Below, in pieces: positions 1-7,117 of a stretch of 10,219 bases of DNA. The DNA lies in contig DLQO01000003.1 in the NCBI GenBank assembly GCA_002478765.1, positions 12,982 through 23,200 of the forward strand, read 5' to 3'. The notes under the pieces are model-generated. The model searched no databases. It was not told the origin of the DNA and saw nothing but the letters and a program-made list of their open reading frames with translations. Position numbers and translations under genes: made by a program. How positions within the stretch are numbered: position 1 is the first letter of the stretch; the number at the start of each line of letters is the position of its first letter. This DNA is from Flavobacteriales bacterium UBA7430. Its GTDB lineage: Bacteria > Bacteroidota > Bacteroidia > Flavobacteriales > UBA7430.

Positions 1-9
1 AACTGTACA

Positions 10-654
10 TCAACCCTTTACCGGAACGTGCACGATTTTTTTGGTCTCGAAAAAAGACTCTTCAAAATAGTCGGAAAGATTTACCAGCGTCTTACGCTTG
101 CCCCAAGAAGCAAGCTCTTGATTTAAATCGCCACCCTTAAGAGCAATGATTCCATTTTCAAGTACATGTCGTTGTTCTGTGGCGTATTTTTTACGCGTCC
201 ATTTCACCAAATCAGTCATCGGTGCTACCGCACGAGTAATCACAAAATCAAAACGGTCTTTTACTTTTTCAGCACGCATGTGGTAGGCTTGAACATTCGT
301 CAAACCCAAAGCTTCAGTAACTTCCTGTACTACTTTGATTTTTTTTCCGATGGAATCAATCATCGTAAAAGAAACTTCTGGGAATAAAATAGCCAGAGGG
401 ATACCCGGAAAACCTCCCCCACAACCCAAATCCATCAATTGAGTCCCGGGTTTAAAATCCATGAATTTTGCAATGGACAACGAATGCAGCACATGTCGCT
501 CATACAATTGCTCAATATCTTTTCGAGAAATGACATTGATTTGTGCATTCCATTCCTCATAAAGCGGTTTAAGTTCTTTCAATTGGGCTGTTTGAAGTTC
601 CGTAAGATTCGGGAAGTATTTTTCTATAATCTGCAAATCAGTAGTCATTTTCAT
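10..654 (-). CDS. rsmG: 16S rRNA (guanine-N7)-methyltransferase RsmG (GidB)
   Basis: RsmG transfers a methyl group from S-adenosylmethionine to N7 of a guanine in the 530 loop of 16S rRNA (G527 in E. coli). It acts on the cytoplasmic small ribosomal subunit. The 214 residues match the usual family length, so the gene looks complete. Visible signatures are the N-terminal helical part with EEWN and NVISRKD (residues 33-46), HVLHSL (54-59), the SAM-binding loop LMDLGCGGGFPGIPLA (73-88), the acidic end of the next strand MIDSIGKK (98-105) and TRAVAP (140-145). The conserved LKGGDL and LSDYFEE segments follow near the C-terminus. The start at 654 lies inside the end of the upstream sigma-factor gene. 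A second ATG two codons on, at 648, is equally possible; the overlap is 17 or 11 bases. The overlap suggests co-transcription and translational coupling with the sigma gene. Identity is seen directly from motifs; the function is family knowledge. Confidence 0.96.
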   Translation of the reverse strand: MKMTTDLQIIEKYFPNLTELQTAQLKELKPLYEEWNAQINVISRKDIEQLYERHVLHSLSIAKFMDFKPGTQLMDLGCGGGFPGIPLAILFPEVSFTMIDSIGKKIKVVQEVTEALGLTNVQAYHMRAEKVKDRFDFVITRAVAPMTDLVKWTRKKYATEQRHVLENGIIALKGGDLNQELASWGKRKTLVNLSDYFEESFFETKKIVHVPVKG

Positions 655-1228
655 TGGATTTCAAGATGTCCATCAAAAGGTCTCGAGCGCGAAACAACTT
701 GGCTTTAACCGAGCCTATAGGCATGTTTAATTTTCCAGCAATTTCTGCATACGAAAGCTCATCCAGATAACGCAAGATGATCAATTCTCGGTAATGCGGC
801 TTTAAACGATGTACCATGCGACTAATTTCTTTGTTCTTCTGTTTTCGAATCAGATTTCCCTCCGGGTCAAGTCCTGCATCAGCAATATTCAATACAGGGC
901 GTTCATCATCTGATCTATCTCGATCAATAGACAGTGTTTTCTGCTCCTTCTTTCGAAAAAAATCAATGAGGGTGTTGCTAGCAATCGTCAGCAACCAAGT
1001 GCTGAATGCAAAAGAAGTATTGTAAGACGCCAACTTGTCAAAAGCCTTGCTAAAGGTTGCAATGGCAAGATCTTCAACATCTTCTCTGCCGGAAAGTTTT
1101 AGAGATAAAAACCGTTCGACTTGCTCCCAATACAGACTCATCAAATCAGCGTAAGCTTTTTGACTTCCTGCCAGTGCTTCTTCCACGAGTAAGGTGTCGC
1201 GTTCTTTATGATTTTTCTTTGGCGCCAA
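638..1228 (-). CDS. ECF-type RNA polymerase sigma factor (sigma-70 family, RpoE-like)
   Basis: This 196-residue protein has the two-domain layout of an extracytoplasmic-function sigma factor, which directs RNA polymerase to a small promoter set. Region 2 spans about residues 21-92, including DVEDLAIATFSKAF (50-63) and the -10 recognition part FSTWLLTIASNTLIDFFRK (75-93). A variable, charged linker follows (about 94-127). Region 4 spans about 128-190, with RELIILRYLDELSYAEIAG (147-165) and the DNA-reading helix around IGSVKAKLFRARDLL (171-185). No C-terminal extension is present. The start is TTG at 1228: a TAA stop sits immediately upstream in frame, and the first internal ATG (residue 30) would remove the start of region 2. 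No anti-sigma factor is encoded next to it in the window; the downstream partner is rsmG, overlapping by 11-17 bases. Its regulon cannot be told from sequence. I found no full TANNTTTG motif upstream. Confidence 0.93.
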   Translation of the reverse strand: MAPKKNHKERDTLLVEEALAGSQKAYADLMSLYWEQVERFLSLKLSGREDVEDLAIATFSKAFDKLASYNTSFAFSTWLLTIASNTLIDFFRKKEQKTLSIDRDRSDDERPVLNIADAGLDPEGNLIRKQKNKEISRMVHRLKPHYRELIILRYLDELSYAEIAGKLNMPIGSVKAKLFRARDLLMDILKSNENDY

Positions 1229-1346
1229 TTATTTTTTTTGGTTGAGATACAGCCCTAAAAAAAGCTGGGTTTGATGGTAAAAGTACAATTTATCAGACAA
1301 TCTCTACCTAAATCCTTAGTTTAGATGCATAGATGAACATTTCAAT

Positions 1347-1354
1347 TATCTTTG
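1347..1354 (+). promoter_or_regulatory. Candidate -7 promoter element (TATCTTTG) for tgt
   Basis: The octamer TATCTTTG fits the Bacteroidota -7 consensus TANNTTTG and ends 16 bases before the tgt ATG, implying a very short leader. The matching upstream element is weak: TTTA at 1320-1323 with a 23-base spacer, rather than TTTG. No Shine-Dalgarno site follows. The assignment is by motif and position only. Confidence 0.45.
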
Positions 1355-1370
1355 TCCAAATTTTCCATCC

Positions 1371-2501
1371 ATGAAGTTTAGCCTAGAAAAAACCGATCCG
1401 CTCTCCCAGGCCCGAGCCGGACTTATAGAAACCGATCACGGAAGCATAGAAACGCCTATATTTATGCCTGTTGGAACGGCTTCTACCGTAAAGGGGGTCC
1501 ACCAGCACGAATTGGAAAATGACATCAAAGCACAAATCATACTGGGAAACACCTACCACTTGTACTTGCGCCCTAAAATGGACGTTTTAGAGGCTGCCGG
1601 TGGTCTTCACAATTTTATGAATTGGAAAAAGCCCATTTTAACTGATAGTGGTGGTTTTCAGGTCTACTCGCTTTCGGGACGCAGGAAAATTACCGAAGAG
1701 GGCGTAAAATTTAAATCACACATCGACGGCTCGTACCATTTCTTTACGCCAGAATATGCCATGGACATTCAAAGAACCATTGGTGCAGATATCATCATGG
1801 CTTTTGACGAATGTACGCCCTACCCTTGCGACTATCACTACGCAAAGCGCTCTATGAAAATGACGCATCGCTGGCTGAAAAGATGCTGTGATCATTTCGA
1901 CAACACGCCCAACAAATACGGGTACAATCAAACCCTGTTCCCCATCATACAAGGAAGTACCTACAAAGACTTGAGGGAACAATCGGCTGAAGCCATAGCT
2001 TCATTCGAACGAGAAGGGAATGCCATTGGCGGCTTGTCTGTGGGCGAGCCCGCGGAAGAGATGTACGCCATGACCGAGGTGGTTACTGCTGTACTACCCA
2101 AAGACAAACCTCGTTATTTGATGGGTGTAGGAACACCCGCCAACATCCTGGAGAACATTGCCCTTGGTATTGACATGTTTGACTGTGTGATGCCCACGCG
2201 TAATGCGAGAAATGGGATGCTATTTACCAGTGAAGGTACCATCAACATTAAAAATAAAAAATGGGAAAAAGATTTCTCAGCCATCGACCCTAACGGAGCC
2301 TCTTTTGTAGACAGCAGTTATTCGAAAGCCTATTTGCGCCATCTGTTTATATCCAAAGAACTTTTAGGCAAGCAGATCGCCTCACTTCACAATTTAGGTT
2401 TTTATATTTGGCTGGTGAAAGAAGCCCGGAGAAGAATCCTTGACGGCAGCTTTTACGACTGGAAAGAACAAATGGTGAAAAAACTAAGTCTTCGCTTGTA
2501 A
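1371..2501 (+). CDS. tgt: tRNA-guanosine(34) transglycosylase Tgt (Cys-free zinc-site variant)
   Basis: Tgt exchanges guanine 34 in the anticodon of GUN tRNAs (Asp, Asn, His, Tyr) for preQ1, a step towards queuosine. The 376 residues match the family. The (β/α)8-barrel motifs are present: LTDSGGFQVYSL (90-101) with the proton-handling D92, MAFDECTPYP (143-152), IIQGS (192-196), IGGLSVGEP (219-227), and MFDCVMPTRNARNG (269-282) with the likely nucleophile D271. The oddity is the zinc site. Classical bacterial Tgt has CxCxxC eight to three residues before the Tyr of Y(S/T)RAYLxHL. Here those positions are G309, S311 and D314 ahead of Y317. Only the downstream His (H340 in SLHNL) is kept, while the flanking YSKAYLRHL is intact. 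From memory, other Bacteroidota Tgt proteins share this loss, so I infer a clade variant rather than a broken gene. The permease gene starts one base after the stop, indicating an operon. Confidence 0.96.
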   Translation: MKFSLEKTDPLSQARAGLIETDHGSIETPIFMPVGTASTVKGVHQHELENDIKAQIILGNTYHLYLRPKMDVLEAAGGLHNFMNWKKPILTDSGGFQVYSLSGRRKITEEGVKFKSHIDGSYHFFTPEYAMDIQRTIGADIIMAFDECTPYPCDYHYAKRSMKMTHRWLKRCCDHFDNTPNKYGYNQTLFPIIQGSTYKDLREQSAEAIASFEREGNAIGGLSVGEPAEEMYAMTEVVTAVLPKDKPRYLMGVGTPANILENIALGIDMFDCVMPTRNARNGMLFTSEGTINIKNKKWEKDFSAIDPNGASFVDSSYSKAYLRHLFISKELLGKQIASLHNLGFYIWLVKEARRRILDGSFYDWKEQMVKKLSLRL

Positions 2502-2502
2502 T

Positions 2503-3579
2503 TTGAAAAAACTCGATCGATACATATTGAAACAGTTCCTCGGAACCTTTGCTTTTACTCTGATACTCATTTTATTGATTTCGGTGGTTTTTGATGTGTC
2601 TGAAAAAATCGATGACTTTTACAAACGTTCGGCACCCTTGGATGAGATTCTTAAGGATTACTACCTCAATTTCGTTATTCACTACGGACTCTTGTTTAGC
2701 GCTCTATTTACCTTTATAGCTGTTATTGTAAGCACTTCCAAACTCGCTAACAATACTGAAATCATTGCCATGCTCAATTGTGGCATGAGTTTAAAAAGAC
2801 TTTTAAAGCCTTTTTTCATCGGAGCCGCCATTATTTCTTGCTTAGCTTTTTATTTAAACAACTGGGTACTACCTGAAACCAATCAGTTGCGGTTGGACTT
2901 CGAGCAAGAATACATTCGCAATAAAAAGAAGGAACGCCACAAAAACATTCATCGGCAAGTTCGTCCTGATGAATACCTATTTCTGGAGAGTTACAACACC
3001 AAAAAACAAAAAGGATTTCGTTTTACCTACGAGATTTTCGAAAACAACCAACTCGTTTCTAAATTCAAATCTGACTTCTTGACCTGGGACAGCCTGGAAG
3101 GAAAATGGTTGGCAGAAAGCTACAATTTCCGTGAATTAGAAGAGCAGGGTGAGCGCATTACACGTGGTGCAAAAATCCACAAAGATTTTGGGTTTTTTCC
3201 CAACGAATTGGTGTATCAAAAAAACAGCACCCACTTGATGATTCTTCCCGAACTTTTGAATTTTATTGAAAAAGAAAAAATTCGAGGTGCTGAAAACATT
3301 CATTATTACCTCTTAGACTTATACCAAAGATACACCACACCACTGACAACATTCATTTTAACTCTGATAGGATTTTGTGTGGCCATCCACAAAAAACGAG
3401 GAGGTGTAGGTGTGAATTTGGTCTATGGATTTATATTGGCGACCCTGCTGATTCTTTTTCAAAAAGTATCCATGACCTTTACAACAAACAGCGATTTAAA
3501 CCCTTTCATAGCGGTCCTGCTACCCAACATCATTTTTGGATGTTATGCGTATTACATGTTCCGAAAAGCAGAAGGCTAA
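2503..3579 (+). CDS. lptG: LptF/LptG-family permease (YjgP/YjgQ), probable LPS export subunit
   Basis: LptF/LptG proteins are inner-membrane subunits of the LptBFG ABC transporter, which extracts lipopolysaccharide and passes it to the periplasmic bridge. This 358-residue protein has the expected topology: three N-terminal membrane segments (about residues 13-33, 56-78, 103-123), a mostly β periplasmic domain (about 125-275), and three C-terminal membrane segments (about 277-297, 303-322, 333-353). The N-terminus LDRYILKQFLGTFAFTL and the coupling-helix region MLNCGMSLKRLLKPF (90-104) are typical. The start is TTG at 2503, one base after the tgt stop; it places the conserved KKLDRYILKQF motif right at the N-terminus, and translation is probably coupled to tgt. 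LptF and LptG are hard to tell apart within this family; lptG is my best guess from resemblance. The partner permease and the LptB ATPase are not in the window. The stop overlaps that of the convergent ispE. Confidence 0.88.
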   Translation: MKKLDRYILKQFLGTFAFTLILILLISVVFDVSEKIDDFYKRSAPLDEILKDYYLNFVIHYGLLFSALFTFIAVIVSTSKLANNTEIIAMLNCGMSLKRLLKPFFIGAAIISCLAFYLNNWVLPETNQLRLDFEQEYIRNKKKERHKNIHRQVRPDEYLFLESYNTKKQKGFRFTYEIFENNQLVSKFKSDFLTWDSLEGKWLAESYNFRELEEQGERITRGAKIHKDFGFFPNELVYQKNSTHLMILPELLNFIEKEKIRGAENIHYYLLDLYQRYTTPLTTFILTLIGFCVAIHKKRGGVGVNLVYGFILATLLILFQKVSMTFTTNSDLNPFIAVLLPNIIFGCYAYYMFRKAEG

Positions 3580-4391
3580 AGCTGCGTTTGCCAAACGAAA
3601 TAATCAGACGGCCAATCTGTTTTTGGAATAGCCTCAGAGAAGACACCAAACAAAGTTGACCCACTCCCACTCATGGCTGCATAATCAGCTCCAATCGAAT
3701 AAATTTTTTCCTTGATGTTTTTCAGTTCTGGGTGATTGGGGAATACTGAACGCTCAAAATCATTCATCAAATTTATTTTCCACGTAGAAAGATCTTTTTC
3801 AATCCAAACTTTACAAGAAGCTTGTTCTCGAGGTAAAACATTTGCAAAAGCCTCAGCGGTAGAGATGTGTATCTTAGGGTAGACAATCAGTAAATGCTTA
3901 CCCTTTAAATTTAAATCAATCGCACGCAGCAGCTCTCCTCTACCTTCTGCATACTGAGGGCATTCCTCAACAAACAAAGGACAATCGCTCCCCAACATTA
4001 AAGCCTTTTCTTTCAAGGCGTCATTCGTCAAGCCCAATTTGAATAATTGGTTCAGTAGTTTTAGGGTAGAGGTCGCGTCTGAGGACCCACCTCCCAAACC
4101 AGCACCCATGGGAATGATTTTATGCAGATAAATACGCACCGCAGGTAACTTAAACTGCTCATGCAAGAGCATGTAGGCCTTTTCACAAAGATTTTCTCCA
4201 GTCCCAGGGATCGGCAAACCTGTGGATGTGAAAATGCATGTACCTGATTTTTGATCTTTTTCCTCAATAATTTCAAGCACATCATTTAGTGGAAACGGAT
4301 AAAACACCGTTTGCAGATTGTGAAAACCATCGGAGCGCTTTGCCGTGATTTGCAATCCTATATTGAGCTTGGATGATGGAAAGAGGATCAT
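3576..4391 (-). CDS. ispE: 4-diphosphocytidyl-2-C-methyl-D-erythritol kinase IspE
   Basis: IspE is the cytoplasmic GHMP-family kinase that phosphorylates the 2-hydroxyl of CDP-methylerythritol with ATP in the MEP (non-mevalonate) isoprenoid pathway. The 271 residues are slightly short but within family range. The N-terminus has SSKLNIGLQI (6-15) with K8, which corresponds to the catalytic Lys of E. coli IspE, followed by RSDGFHNLQTVFYP (19-32). The glycine-rich ATP-binding loop is PMGAGLGGGSSDAT (94-107). GSDCPLF (134-140) carries D136, the likely catalytic base. The C-terminal GHMP motif is AAMSGSGSTLFGVF (238-251). The gene stands alone on the minus strand, back to back with accA. Its TAG stop interlocks with the TAA of the permease gene, leaving no room for an intergenic terminator. 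A perfect TANNTTTG element lies 18 bases upstream of the ATG. Its presence implies that this organism uses the MEP route to isoprenoids. Confidence 0.96.
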   Translation of the reverse strand: MILFPSSKLNIGLQITAKRSDGFHNLQTVFYPFPLNDVLEIIEEKDQKSGTCIFTSTGLPIPGTGENLCEKAYMLLHEQFKLPAVRIYLHKIIPMGAGLGGGSSDATSTLKLLNQLFKLGLTNDALKEKALMLGSDCPLFVEECPQYAEGRGELLRAIDLNLKGKHLLIVYPKIHISTAEAFANVLPREQASCKVWIEKDLSTWKINLMNDFERSVFPNHPELKNIKEKIYSIGADYAAMSGSGSTLFGVFSEAIPKTDWPSDYFVWQTQL

Positions 4392-4409
4392 GGAATGAAT
4401 TATTTAAAA

Positions 4410-4417
4410 CAAAAGTA
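4410..4417 (-). promoter_or_regulatory. Candidate -7 promoter element (TACTTTTG) for ispE
   Basis: Read on the minus strand, the sequence is TACTTTTG, a full match to the Bacteroidota TANNTTTG consensus, 18 bases before the ispE ATG. A possible -33 TTTG lies at 4446-4443 with a somewhat long 25-base spacer. Motif-based assignment. Confidence 0.45.
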
Positions 4418-4433
4418 AGAATTGTAGGGCTTT

Positions 4434-4466
4434 TTTGTGGGTCAAAAAATGAAATATTGTAATTTG
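4434..4466 (+). promoter_or_regulatory. Candidate accA promoter (TTTG, 21-base spacer, GTAATTTG)
   Basis: A TTTG at 4434-4437, inside a run of six T, is followed 21 bases later by GTAATTTG at 4459-4466. The latter keeps the TTTG half of TANNTTTG but has GT in place of TA. The spacing suits a Bacteroidota -33/-7 pair and the site ends 18 bases before the accA ATG. It overlaps the divergent ispE promoter region, so the two may compete for polymerase. The imperfect -7 lowers confidence. Confidence 0.3.
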
Positions 4467-4484
4467 CAAGCCTAATTTTAGACT

Positions 4485-5438
4485 ATGGAACGATTAGATT
4501 TTGAAAAACCCATCGTTGAGCTGGAAGAACAACTAAAAAAAGCCTTTAAGCTCGGTGAAGAAACAGATGCAGACGTCACTAAGACGGTTAAAGACATCGA
4601 AAATAAACTCAAAAAACTTCGTAAAAAAATTTACGGAAATCTGACTGCGTGGCAACGCGTTCAAATTTCAAGACACCCAAACAGACCTTACACACTAGAT
4701 TATATAGAAGCTATAACTAAAGGTGACTTCATGGAACTTCATGGCGATCGAACGGTAAAAGACGATAAAGCTATGGTTGGAGGCTGGGGAACCATCGACA
4801 AACAACCGGTCATGCTCATTGGGCAGCAAAAAGGTAAAAACACCAAACTGCGTCAGTATCGAAATTTTGGAATGGCCAACCCTGAGGGCTATAGAAAGGC
4901 TTTGAGGCTTATGAAAATGGCGGAAAAGTTCAATCGCCCTATCGTAACCATTATTGACACGCCTGGTGCCTACCCTGGTTTGGAAGCCGAAGAACGTGGT
5001 CAAGGAGAAGCCATTGCCAGAAACCTCCTGGAAATGTGTCAACTCAAAGTCCCTGTAATATGTATTATTATTGGTGAAGGGGCCTCTGGAGGTGCATTAG
5101 GTATTGGTATTGGCGACAAGGTCTTCATGTTAGAAAACACCTGGTACTCCGTTATATCGCCAGAATCATGCTCATCCATCCTATGGCGTTCTTGGGATTA
5201 CAAGCAACAAGCTGCCGAAGCACTTAAGCTTACATCTGAAGACATGCTCGCTAACAAACTCATTGACCAAGTCATTCAAGAACCTGAGGGAGGTGCACAT
5301 TATGATCCCAATGAAGTTTATGATCGAGTACGAGACGTTATCAAAAATGAAATTGAATTGCTTTCAAAACAAAATGCGAAGGAACGAATCGAAAAAAGAA
5401 TCGATAAGTTCTGTCAAATGGGAGTGATAAAGGAATAG
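4485..5438 (+). CDS. accA: Acetyl-CoA carboxylase carboxyltransferase subunit alpha
   Basis: AccA pairs with AccD in the cytoplasmic carboxyltransferase, which moves the carboxyl group from biotin on AccB to acetyl-CoA and makes malonyl-CoA for fatty acid synthesis. The 317 residues equal the usual length. An N-terminal coiled-coil-like charged segment (about 5-50, rich in Glu and Lys) precedes the crotonase-fold core. Diagnostic motifs are ELHGDRT (84-90), [20 protein letters not shown] (158-177), the oxyanion-hole loop [15 protein letters not shown] (197-211) and [20 protein letters not shown] (225-244). The ATG at 4485 gives the expected [10 protein letters not shown] opening. No accD, accB or accC is nearby, so the complex is encoded at scattered loci, as is common. 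The 179 bases downstream hold an inverted repeat and the dnaB promoter candidate but no strong terminator, so read-through into dnaB is possible. Confidence 0.97.
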   Translation: MERLDFEKPIVELEEQLKKAFKLGEETDADVTKTVKDIENKLKKLRKKIYGNLTAWQRVQISRHPNRPYTLDYIEAITKGDFMELHGDRTVKDDKAMVGGWGTIDKQPVMLIGQQKGKNTKLRQYRNFGMANPEGYRKALRLMKMAEKFNRPIVTIIDTPGAYPGLEAEERGQGEAIARNLLEMCQLKVPVICIIIGEGASGGALGIGIGDKVFMLENTWYSVISPESCSSILWRSWDYKQQAAEALKLTSEDMLANKLIDQVIQEPEGGAHYDPNEVYDRVRDVIKNEIELLSKQNAKERIEKRIDKFCQMGVIKE

Positions 5439-5494
5439 CTTCAAAAAGTAATTATTTACTTCATCCAAACCTCTATTACATATACCTCAAAGAG

Positions 5495-5566
5495 GGTAAA
5501 TCAGCAATTGTTTTTATTCCATTGATTCTTGAAAATTCAAAACAAATTATGAACAGCTGATTTACC
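5495..5566. repeat. 11-bp perfect inverted repeat between accA and dnaB
   Basis: GGTAAATCAGC at 5495-5505 is the exact reverse complement of GCTGATTTACC at 5556-5566; the arms are separated by 50 AT-rich bases (5506-5555). The right arm covers the TTTA that would serve as the dnaB -33 element. The arms could pair in RNA as a long-loop stem of the accA transcript, or could be two half-sites for a regulator that loops DNA. The loop also contains the small palindrome TTGAA-AA-TTCAA (5529-5540). The symmetry is seen directly; any function is inference. Confidence 0.6.
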
Positions 5567-5581
5567 TAACTGAAAAGGTGT

Positions 5582-5589
5582 TAAATTTG
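5582..5589 (+). promoter_or_regulatory. Candidate -7 promoter element (TAAATTTG) for dnaB
   Basis: TAAATTTG is a full match to the TANNTTTG consensus and ends 28 bases before the dnaB ATG. A weak -33 candidate, TTTA at 5561-5564, lies 17 bases upstream inside the right arm of the inverted repeat. Motif-based assignment. Confidence 0.5.
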
Positions 5590-5617
5590 ATCTGTATCTT
5601 TTATTCGTAAAAACACC

Positions 5618-7117
5618 ATGGCCCAAACCAAATCCAACGCATCAAAAAGTTCATACCCAAAAAAAGGGAACGTCATTGGATTGCAACAAGGAAAACTACC
5701 ACCCCAAGCAGTAGAGCTTGAGGAGGCTGTATTGGGCGCTTTGATGATTGATAAAAATGCTTTGAATGAAGTCATTGATATTCTTGAGGCAGAATGTTTT
5801 TACAAAGACGCACACCAAGAAATTTATAAGGCAATTAAAACTCTTTTTACGGAGTCTCAGCCAATTGACATGCTTACCGTATCTAGCTTGTTGAAAAAAA
5901 ATGGAAAGTTGGAAGTCTGTGGTGGTGATTTTGGAATCGCAAACCTAACACAAAAGGTAGCTTCATCGGCACACATTGAATTCCATGCTCGTATCATTGT
6001 CCAAAAGCACATTCAACGATCACTGATTCGAGTGTCTAGTGAAATCATTCACGATGCTTATGATGAAAGTAGTGATGTGCTTGATTTATTAGATAAAGCC
6101 GAAGCAAAGTTGTTCGAAATAGCCAATGGGAATATCAAAAAAAATTACGACTCTGCTCAATCGCTTGTCAAAGAGGCCATAGAACGAATTGAATTCATTT
6201 CCAAACAAGAGGGCTTAAGTGGTGTTGCTTCAGGCTTCACGAAGCTTGATCGGGTAACCTCCGGCTGGCAGCCTTCAGATTTAGTTATACTGGCGGCACG
6301 ACCGGGTATGGGTAAAACCGCTTTTGTACTCTCAATGGCACGAAACATAGCCGTTGAATCAAATGCTGGCGTAGCTGTATTCTCTCTGGAGATGTCATCT
6401 GTTCAGCTCATCACGCGTCTGATTTCATCTGAAACAGGCCTTTCATCTGAAAAACTTCGAAGAGGAAAACTCGAAGACTATGAATGGCAACAATTGCATG
6501 CCAAAATCAAGAGTCTGGAAAAAGCGCCTTTGTTCATCGATGATACACCTGCTCTATCTGTATTTGACTTGAGAGCTAAATGCAGACGACTGGTAGCACA
6601 GCACAACGTCAAAGTAATCGTTATTGATTATTTGCAGCTGATGACTGCTGGTGGCGATGCAAAAGGAAATAGAGAACAAGAAATTTCAACCATATCAAGG
6701 TCTTTAAAGAGTATTGCCAAAGAATTAAACGTTCCCGTTATTGCTCTTTCCCAATTAAGTCGGGCGGTAGAAACTCGTGGTGGCAGTAAACGCCCCCTAC
6801 TTTCTGACCTTCGTGAATCCGGAGCTATTGAACAAGATGCAGATATTGTAAGCTTTATTTTCAGACCTGAATACTATGGCTTAACAGAATGGGATGATGA
6901 AGATGGTACACCTTGTGAAGGCCAAGCTGAATTCATCATTGCCAAACACCGTAACGGTGGATTAGAAAATATACGATTGAAATTTACAGGACATCTAGCT
7001 CAGTTCTCAAATTTAGAAACCGATGAAGGTTATGAAACCGAATTTACTTCTAAAATGAATACAGAAGATGCTTTTGGTGAACCCAACGATGATATGTATG
7101 ATGATTCGCCTTTCTAA
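5618..7117 (+). CDS. dnaB: Replicative DNA helicase DnaB
   Basis: DnaB is the hexameric 5'-3' helicase that unwinds the chromosome fork and recruits primase. The 499 residues start with a short basic tail, followed by the helical N-terminal domain (about 27-170, beginning LPPQAVELEEAVLGALMID), a linker helix (about 176-200) and the RecA-like motor domain (about 203-465). Motor motifs are Walker A ARPGMGKTA (227-235; K233, T234), the catalytic Glu in VFSLEMS (E258), Walker B VIVIDYLQLM (333-342; D337), the sensor-like LSQLSR (Q379) and the arginine-finger segment AKHRNGG (442-448; R445). The C-terminal tail is acidic (EPNDDMYDDSPF). No intein interrupts the ATPase domain, a common intein site in this family. 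The last 20 bases overlap the start of the next gene, suggesting coupled translation. Length, motifs and spacing are all normal, and no loader or primase gene is nearby. Confidence 0.97.
   Translation: MAQTKSNASKSSYPKKGNVIGLQQGKLPPQAVELEEAVLGALMIDKNALNEVIDILEAECFYKDAHQEIYKAIKTLFTESQPIDMLTVSSLLKKNGKLEVCGGDFGIANLTQKVASSAHIEFHARIIVQKHIQRSLIRVSSEIIHDAYDESSDVLDLLDKAEAKLFEIANGNIKKNYDSAQSLVKEAIERIEFISKQEGLSGVASGFTKLDRVTSGWQPSDLVILAARPGMGKTAFVLSMARNIAVESNAGVAVFSLEMSSVQLITRLISSETGLSSEKLRRGKLEDYEWQQLHAKIKSLEKAPLFIDDTPALSVFDLRAKCRRLVAQHNVKVIVIDYLQLMTAGGDAKGNREQEISTISRSLKSIAKELNVPVIALSQLSRAVETRGGSKRPLLSDLRESGAIEQDADIVSFIFRPEYYGLTEWDDEDGTPCEGQAEFIIAKHRNGGLENIRLKFTGHLAQFSNLETDEGYETEFTSKMNTEDAFGEPNDDMYDDSPF

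Noticed and set aside
1286..1292. Minus-strand TAAATTG as a promoter for the sigma factor gene
   Set aside because: It lacks one T of the TANNTTTG consensus and has no -33 partner at a suitable distance.
5470..5515. Possible terminator after accA (CCTC-AAA-GAGG hairpin at 5485-5495, T run at 5511-5515)
   Set aside because: The stem is only four pairs, and the T run is about 15 bases away, so it lacks the form of an intrinsic terminator.
5547..5555. DnaA-box-like TTATGAACA upstream of dnaB
   Set aside because: It has one mismatch to TTATNCACA, stands alone, and sits in AT-rich DNA where near matches are expected. It does not support an origin or DnaA control.
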